A DNA stretch of 64,000 bases, taken from the NCBI GenBank assembly GCA_029783825.1, contig JAREIK010001332.1, positions 4,359,242-4,423,241 of the forward strand, read 5' to 3'. Shown piece by piece: positions 59,130 to 64,000 of the stretch (the first letter of the stretch is position 1; each line of letters begins with the position of its first letter). Position numbers and translations under genes: made by a program. This DNA comes from Sapria himalayana (lineage: Eukaryota > Streptophyta > Magnoliopsida > Malpighiales > Rafflesiaceae). Below the pieces are notes generated by a model that worked only from the letters and a program-made list of their open reading frames with translations, was not told the DNA's origin and did not search any database.

Positions 59130-60310
59130 TAATATCTATGGAAACCTAGTGTGTAGATATTAGCACCATTAATCATGTTTGTTATTTTTTGTTGTGGTTC
59201 AAGAAAATTAGATAACTAAGTGATAGTGAGATCGGTCTTCATTTAGGAAATACTATAAAGTTTAGCAGCTATTGCAGTGGGAGATTACTTGCTTCAATTT
59301 GAGAGAGATACTATTTTATTTTTAAGATATTTACTTTATGTACCTTCAATCAAAAGAAACTTAATTTCTATTTTCAGTTTGATTAAGGATATATTTTATT
59401 TTTTATTCAATTATTTTGTCATAATTTACTTGAATAAAAAGTTAATATATTTTAGTATATTAAAATACAACCTTCACATTATTAATATTGTCTCTACTCT
59501 ACTATAATGATACAAGTCGAATATATCAATACCATACCATATAAAATAAAATATCCTTCTAATATGAACTCTATCTTTGGCACTTATGTCTATGTCATTT
59601 AAATTTAAAATGTTTTTTGAGACTGGTTAAAGATGGACCTTTGGATTCATTGATGGTGAAAATACTTACATTATGTGAATCATACTTAGAAGGGAAAATG
59701 ACAAAGTAGCTCTTTGTGGCTAAGGGCTATCCAAGTAATATGTAATTTTGAGTACTTCAACTCATTTATTGATGATTACTCAAGATATGGGTATATTTAT
59801 TTGATATGTTATTATTCTAATACTTTTAAGAAATTCAAAGACTATAAGATAGAAATAAAAAAATATCAGAATAAATACCTCTTAGGAGATTTTAGGAACT
59901 ACTTGTTGGATCAAGAGAATACATACTATAAGTTGTTTGCACCTAGCATTCCATATTATAATGATGTGATAGAAAGAAGGAATATGACTATTGTGGACTT
60001 GGTAATATTGATGATGAGTTATTTGGACATGTCTAATTCTTTCTAGAGATGCATTAGAAACAATAGTTTATATTTTGAACTTGTTTTTTTTTAAATTTAT
60101 CCCTATTACTCTAACCAAATTATGGTCTAGACATAAACCTAGTCTGAAACATATTCACTTATGGGGTTTCCCATCACATATGTTGAAAGGAAAAATAGAT
60201 AAATTAGAACTAAGAATAAAAGTTTGTTTTTTTTCATGGGATATCCTAGGAGACCTAAAGGTTACTTGTTTTATATTCCAAAGAATAAAAGGTCATTGTT
60301 AACACCAATG
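59130..60310 (+). pseudogene. Copia protease/GAG-pre-integrase/integrase
   Basis: YVPSIKRNLISIFSLI (about 59338-59385) is the block after the protease. RLVKDGPLDSLMVKILTLCE and SYLEGKMTK (about 59624-59708) form the GAG-pre-integrase zinc region; its His/Cys set is only partly kept. The integrase core 59714-60046 has FNSFIDDYSRYGYIYLI with the first catalytic Asp pair region, FKKFKDYKIEIKKYQNKYLL, LFAPSIPYYNDVIERRNMTI and VDLVILMMSYLDMSNSF. The stretch that normally lies between 'KYQ' and 'YLLGDF', containing the second catalytic Asp (LRSDRGGEY), is deleted. The C-terminal part 60120-60300 has LWSRHKPSLKHIHLWGFPSH and MLKGKIDKLELRIKVCFF. Confidence 0.86.
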
Positions 60311-60699
60311 CATGATTCCTAGACGAAGATTCTATGACAAACCACAAGCCAAGAAGTAAGCTTTTTTTTTTTGAAGAATTGAGAGGAGATTTTCTAGTTT
60401 AAACTTTTTTAGTACAAGTAATACAAAAACACTACCAGGTAACATTTAAGATACCTTATTGCCTCATCATAATGTAAAAACTATTGACAAACGTATTAAT
60501 ACTAGATCTTATTAACCTATCATTGATTTTTTGGTTGCACGGCACTGATTATAAATGGTTCACAAAGACTAATATCCACACAGCATGTCACTAAAAGTAT
60601 GCAATCGAGAGGAGTATCTCATTGTAGTGGGAGGGTTATTCATTAACCTACATAGTATATACTCTTGGGAGTGTCTTATGATAGAATTACTGATGAGGA

Positions 60700-61640
60700 A
60701 GATATTGATCCTAGAAGCTATGATGAAACACTTAAAGATAAAGATAGAATATTGGTAAAAGGCTATGAAACCATATGAAGTAATATAACACATCAAGTGT
60801 AGGAGGATCTATAAGAAAAAGAGAGTAACATATAGTAATGTTGAGAATTGTAAGGCTAAGCTTGTTGCAAAAGTTTTACTTAGAAGAGTGATCGATTATG
60901 AGGAAACCTTTTTGCTAGTAGTCATGCTAAAATCAGCCTTAATTCTCTTATCCATTGCAACTCATTATGACTATAACATTTGGTAGATGGAAGTGAAAGC
61001 TATATCTTTGAATGAGCATCTTGAAGAATGCATCTATATAGTGATGCTTGATAGTTTCATAGAAAAAGGGCAAGACAAAGTTATGTAAATTAAAAAAGTC
61101 CATTTATGGACTAAAACAAACATCTAGAATTTGGAATTCTCATTTTAATCAAGCCATTAAGTCATATGATTTTTAACAATATTAGGATGAGTATTATTTA
61201 TATATGAAGTGATACGGTAGCATGGTGGCATTCTTAGTATTATACATTGATGATATATTACTCATTGGGATGTAAGTTTTTTGTCTTTAATTGAGGTCTA
61301 GTTATGTGATCAATACGATATGATAGATGTAGGAGAAGCTGCTTGCAATCTTGGGATTAAGCTTTTGCAAGATCGTAAGTGAAGAATGGTGGGCTTATCT
61401 CAAGTTATTTATATCGATCAAATATTGATTCATTTTAGCATGTAAGTTCTAAGAAAGGTTTTCTTTCTTTTAGATATGGAATCACTCTATCAAAAGTTCA
61501 ATTTCCAAAGACATCTAGTGAGATAGATAAAATGAAGGCAATTCCTTATGTATCAATAGTAGGAAGTCTTATATATGCAATACTTTGTACCAGACTTGAT
61601 ATTTATTTTGCTATAAGAATGGTAAGACTATATAAATCTA
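60700..61640 (+). pseudogene. Copia reverse transcriptase
   Basis: Blocks in order across frames are VDYEETFLLVVMLKSALILL (about 60890-60950), SIATHYDYNIW.MEVKA and LNEHLEECIYIVM (about 60950-61050). Then come KSPFMD for 'KKSIYGLKQ' (about 61095), the catalytic box LYIDDILLIG at 61240-61269 with both Asp codons intact (61249-61254), and GEAACNLGIKLLQDRK. GLSQVIYIDQILIHF and IPYVSIVGSLIYAILCTRLDI (61543-61605) end the domain. The active-site box survives although the gene is broken by several stops. Confidence 0.87.
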
Positions 61641-61729
61641 ACCCATGACAAAAATATTAGATAGTAATAAAACACATAATTAAGTACCTAAAAAGGAATA
61701 GAAATTATATATTTGTGCATCAAGTAGAT

Positions 61730-62055
61730 AATCTTGTATTTCTTATTTCACTATCAAGACCAAGTATGTGACAGCTTCAGAAGTAGCCAAACATATTGTA
61801 TAGCTCTAGAACTTCTTGATGGATCTAGGGTTCATTCTTTCTATGCAACTACCTATTATACTTTATTATAATAATAGTTGAGTAATTACTAACTCGAGAA
61901 AACATAGAACCCACAAAAAGGAGAAACACTTTGAACCTAAGTTAAATATGTGGTGGTGACTAAAGTGATATTAGCAGATAAATTGACAAATCATTTTATA
62001 AAGAGTCTTTCAGCTAAAACTTTTGATAGACATGTGGCAGTTATAAAAGTAAAAT
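61730..62055 (+). pseudogene. Copia RNase H and polyprotein end
   Basis: TIKTKYVTASEVAKHIV (about 61752-61805) matches '..EYVAA.EAAKEAVWL'. NFLMDLGF (about 61812), YYNNS in place of 'YCDNS' (about 61870) and NSRKHRTHKKEKHFEPK complete the fold, and AKTFDRHV (about 62013-62040) matches the usual C-terminal end. The catalytic Asp of the 'CDN' box is Asn here. A deletion removes much of the N-terminal half of the domain. Confidence 0.78.
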
Positions 62056-62078
62056 ATATGATATCATGACTTTCAGTC

Positions 62079-62089
62079 TAAGTGAGAGA
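62079..62089 (+). other. Polypurine tract of plus-strand Copia
   Basis: TAAGTGAGAGA directly precedes TTGTTGGAAC, like the AAGTGGGAGATTGTTGG junction common in plant Copia elements. Confidence 0.72.
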
Positions 62090-62090
62090 T

Positions 62091-62330
62091 TGTTGGAACT
62101 ATTTTATACTTAAAACTATTTTTGGTTGTTTTTATTTTACTTGGTTTGCATGAAAATGCATATGTCTTTTATTCTATATAATAGATAATTTGGTGTATAG
62201 AGTTTAGCTTACGTATAGAATATCAAATCATTGGTTCTTATAGAAAATAAGTGTATTGTTTATAATCTAGATTGAACTGGATAATTTACTAGTAAGATTA
62301 TTCACAAGATTTCATTAGGTATATTATTTA
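62091..62330 (+). repeat. 3' LTR of plus-strand Copia, truncated
   Basis: It starts TGTTGGAAC and parallels the 5' LTR through CTTTTATTCTATATAATAG, TATAGAGTTTAGCTTACG, AAATCATTGGTTCTTAT and TAGTAAGATTATTCACAAG. Similarity is lost at about 62325. Confidence 0.72.
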
Positions 62331-62640
62331 TTTTATTAGTTAACATTATGTCGAGAAACATGATTGAACTAAATAAGGATGATTAAATCCATATAGACCA
62401 CTTATAATTTGCAGGTCCAGAATATGTTTTAGATTTGTTAATGTATAGGGCCATATAGACCACTTATAATTCACAAGATTTCACTACTAATGTTACGTGA
62501 ACCTATAGGGCCATATACCTAGAACAAATTAGAAATCAAGTATTAAGTTTATAATATCTATATGTTTTAGGTTAACTACTCATGTATTAAAATGAGATTT
62601 TAATACTAAATAACATGTGATTAATTTATTAATGATGGGG
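62331..62640. repeat. Copia LTR-like fragment of another family
   Basis: It contains GGCCATATAGACCACTTATAA, CACAAGATTTCACTACTAAT and GTGAACCTATAGGGCCATA, a style of sequence seen in many plant Copia LTRs near the U3 end. The segment TATAGACCACTTATAATT occurs twice (62392 and 62454). No boundaries found. Confidence 0.4.
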
Positions 62641-63480
62641 TAGTAAATCCCTAACATGTACATTGTAAAGTTTGTTAATGTATTTTTGAAACACATAATA
62701 CACATTTATGTGTTTTGTAAAAAACATAAGAGATGTAATTTTGAAACACATAAGATAGATATAGAATATCAAAAATACATATGACATGATTTTTAGTCTC
62801 AACATTGTGTTTCAACAAATGTCACTACATTTTAATTTGTGAAACAAAAAAATAGCATTATAATTAATTATTTTTTTCTCTTAATTTTAAGTTAACAATG
62901 CTTTTATATTCAAGAATTCTTTAATTTTCAAGTTATTTTTTCATTTTTTTCCAATAATCAGTACAATGTTAAATGTAAAATGGAGTCTAGCTAGAGACAA
63001 TATGCTCATAATATGGTAGTATGAGGGTAAAATAAATAATAGGAATAAGCAAGACATGTTGAATATGTTCATCACTAGAATTATCACCTATAACTTCAAG
63101 CCATCAATACACATATAGCTAGTTAGGCCACTAAACTTGACATCCACAAAAAAGATAAGGCTTGTATGTCTAGAAGAAGTTCATCTTCTTACTGATGACG
63201 AGGAATCAACAAGCAACCTCTATGCCCCTACTACATCTCGACCTCATTCTCATGGCCATTTTGAAATTAAATCCCACTTGAATCAGTCCATCATTGAATA
63301 TGGAAATGATACCTCTAGCATTATAGTGATAGACCTAAAGATAATCTATATTTTTGGCATATTGTTAGTGTGATTTGAATGAATATTATCGAATGTATAT
63401 GCCAATAATAGAGATTTCACCACAACTATGAGTTTTAGATATGTTGACCATAAATGAAGAAATAAACAACACATAAAAAA
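62641..63480. other. Unclassified sequence
   Basis: ACACATAA-type short repeats occur at 62690-62760. A locally G+C-richer stretch at 63120-63320 has a 78-codon plus-strand open frame (63137-63373; includes LEEVHLLTDDEESTSNLY) that I do not recognise. No transposon domain is visible. Confidence 0.35.
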
Positions 63481-63489
63481 AAAGACAAG

Positions 63490-63760
63490 AATTAGAGTCA
63501 TAACATTTTGAGGTCGTAACTCCACATTTCCAAGTCATGATACCAATAAGTGAAGAAACTCAAGTGTAGAAGAGTGGGGTAAGCCATGAAATTAGATAAT
63601 AAAATAATGGCATTCTCAAATCATGACATCAATATAGCAAGTCATAACATCAATTATATAGAGATGGTAAAAATGAGTCAACTCCATGTTTCCAAGTCAT
63701 GACATCAAATGGAAATGATAAGTCGTGATAGTACATGCCAAATCATGATTCCTTTGCAAA
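63490..63760. repeat. Block of repeated AAGTCATGAC-type motifs
   Basis: At least eight AAGTCATGA / AAATCATGAC / AAGCCATGA motifs are spaced 20-60 bases apart, resembling the minisatellite of the Copia and Gypsy LTRs. Probably a remnant of a related LTR. The stretch to the window end (63760-64000) shows nothing else. Confidence 0.5.
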
Positions 63761-64000
63761 TGCCACTACAAAAATATGAAGTAGTAAAATGGACCAGCAC
63801 AAAGATACATCATATTTAAAGTTTTATCCAACTGACAAGAAAAAGATAAAAGGGGGAGCATGGAAAAAAAGGTGATAAATTTCTTATACATGATATGATA
63901 GAAAATGAAGGAGAACTCAAGTGCAACTCTATTGATCATGCTCTGACAAAGCAAATTAGCAGCATGAACATTTTTTAAAGCTAGAAACAGAGAATCAACT

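Larger units (their letters stand above)
55315..62330 (+). mobile_element. Ty1/Copia retrotransposon, plus strand, decayed
   Basis: The 5' LTR (about 55315-56707) is followed by a primer-binding site at 56712 and a long leader with a minisatellite. Then come gag (58320-58970), protease/GAG-pre-integrase/integrase (59130-60310), RT (60700-61640), RNase H (61730-62050), a polypurine tract (62079-62089) and a truncated 3' LTR (62091-about 62330). The two LTRs share the CTTTTATTCTA.ATAATAGATAATT, GCATAGAGTTTGGCTTA-like and CAGTAAGATTAT blocks. Every domain is present in the correct Copia order (INT before RT), but each carries stops and frameshifts. Confidence 0.83.

Noticed and set aside
1..64000. 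tRNA, rRNA or snoRNA genes
   Set aside because: No cloverleaf boxes or rRNA-like conserved blocks were seen; TGGTATCAGAG-like matches are retroelement primer-binding sites, not tRNA genes.

Overview
This is a gene-poor, A+T-rich stretch of a flowering-plant nuclear genome, made almost entirely of decayed transposable elements nested in one another. The plant origin follows from the element families: CACTA (En/Spm) DNA transposons with plant-specific TNP2, DUF4216, DUF4218, DUF8039 and Ulp1 modules, a hAT-type foldback MITE, Athila/Tat-like Gypsy elements with very long LTRs, and Ty1/Copia elements primed by initiator Met-tRNA. I found no confident host protein-coding gene, tRNA, rRNA or CRISPR. 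Most recognisable coding stretches are broken by stops and frameshifts, so they are annotated as pseudogenes.

Layout. (1) 128-22043 is an old CACTA element with GTCGCTAAA-type subterminal repeats and minus-strand genes. A second, younger CACTA element (2460-16314, 3-bp target duplication ACA, different subterminal repeats) has inserted into it and split its second gene. The inner element carries a nearly complete minus-strand TNP2 transposase (about 11640-8247) and a second gene of Transposase_24-like, DUF8039-like and Ulp1 cysteine protease modules (about 7900-4860). It has itself been hit by a G+C-rich hAT foldback element (3060-3592, 8-bp target duplication) and holds Copia and Gypsy fragments near 13130-14760. 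(2) 22099-36560 is a minus-strand Athila/Tat-like array, LTR - gag/protease - LTR - polymerase - LTR, with a shared middle LTR and complementary deletions. (3) 36565-50356 is a minus-strand Copia element (truncated 3' LTR, polypurine tract, RNase H/RT/integrase, gag, primer-binding site, 5' LTR) split by a third copy of the Gypsy family (39375-48355). One LTR of that copy is in turn interrupted by a probable solo LTR of another Gypsy lineage (41341-44001). (4) 50357-55300 is unclassified sequence with a possible minus-strand core promoter, an LTR remnant and a diverged tandem duplication with different microsatellites in its two copies. (5) 55315-62330 is a plus-strand Copia element with all domains recognisable but broken. 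(6) 62330-64000 is another Copia LTR-like fragment and unclassified repeat sequence.

The elements interact as parasites on one another. Insertion order can be read from interruption: outer CACTA, then inner CACTA, then the hAT MITE inside it; and Copia, then Gypsy, then solo LTR. A palindromic GTCATGAC-like motif recurs in tandem-repeat blocks of LTRs from two otherwise unrelated retroelement superfamilies, and is the most intriguing unexplained pattern here.
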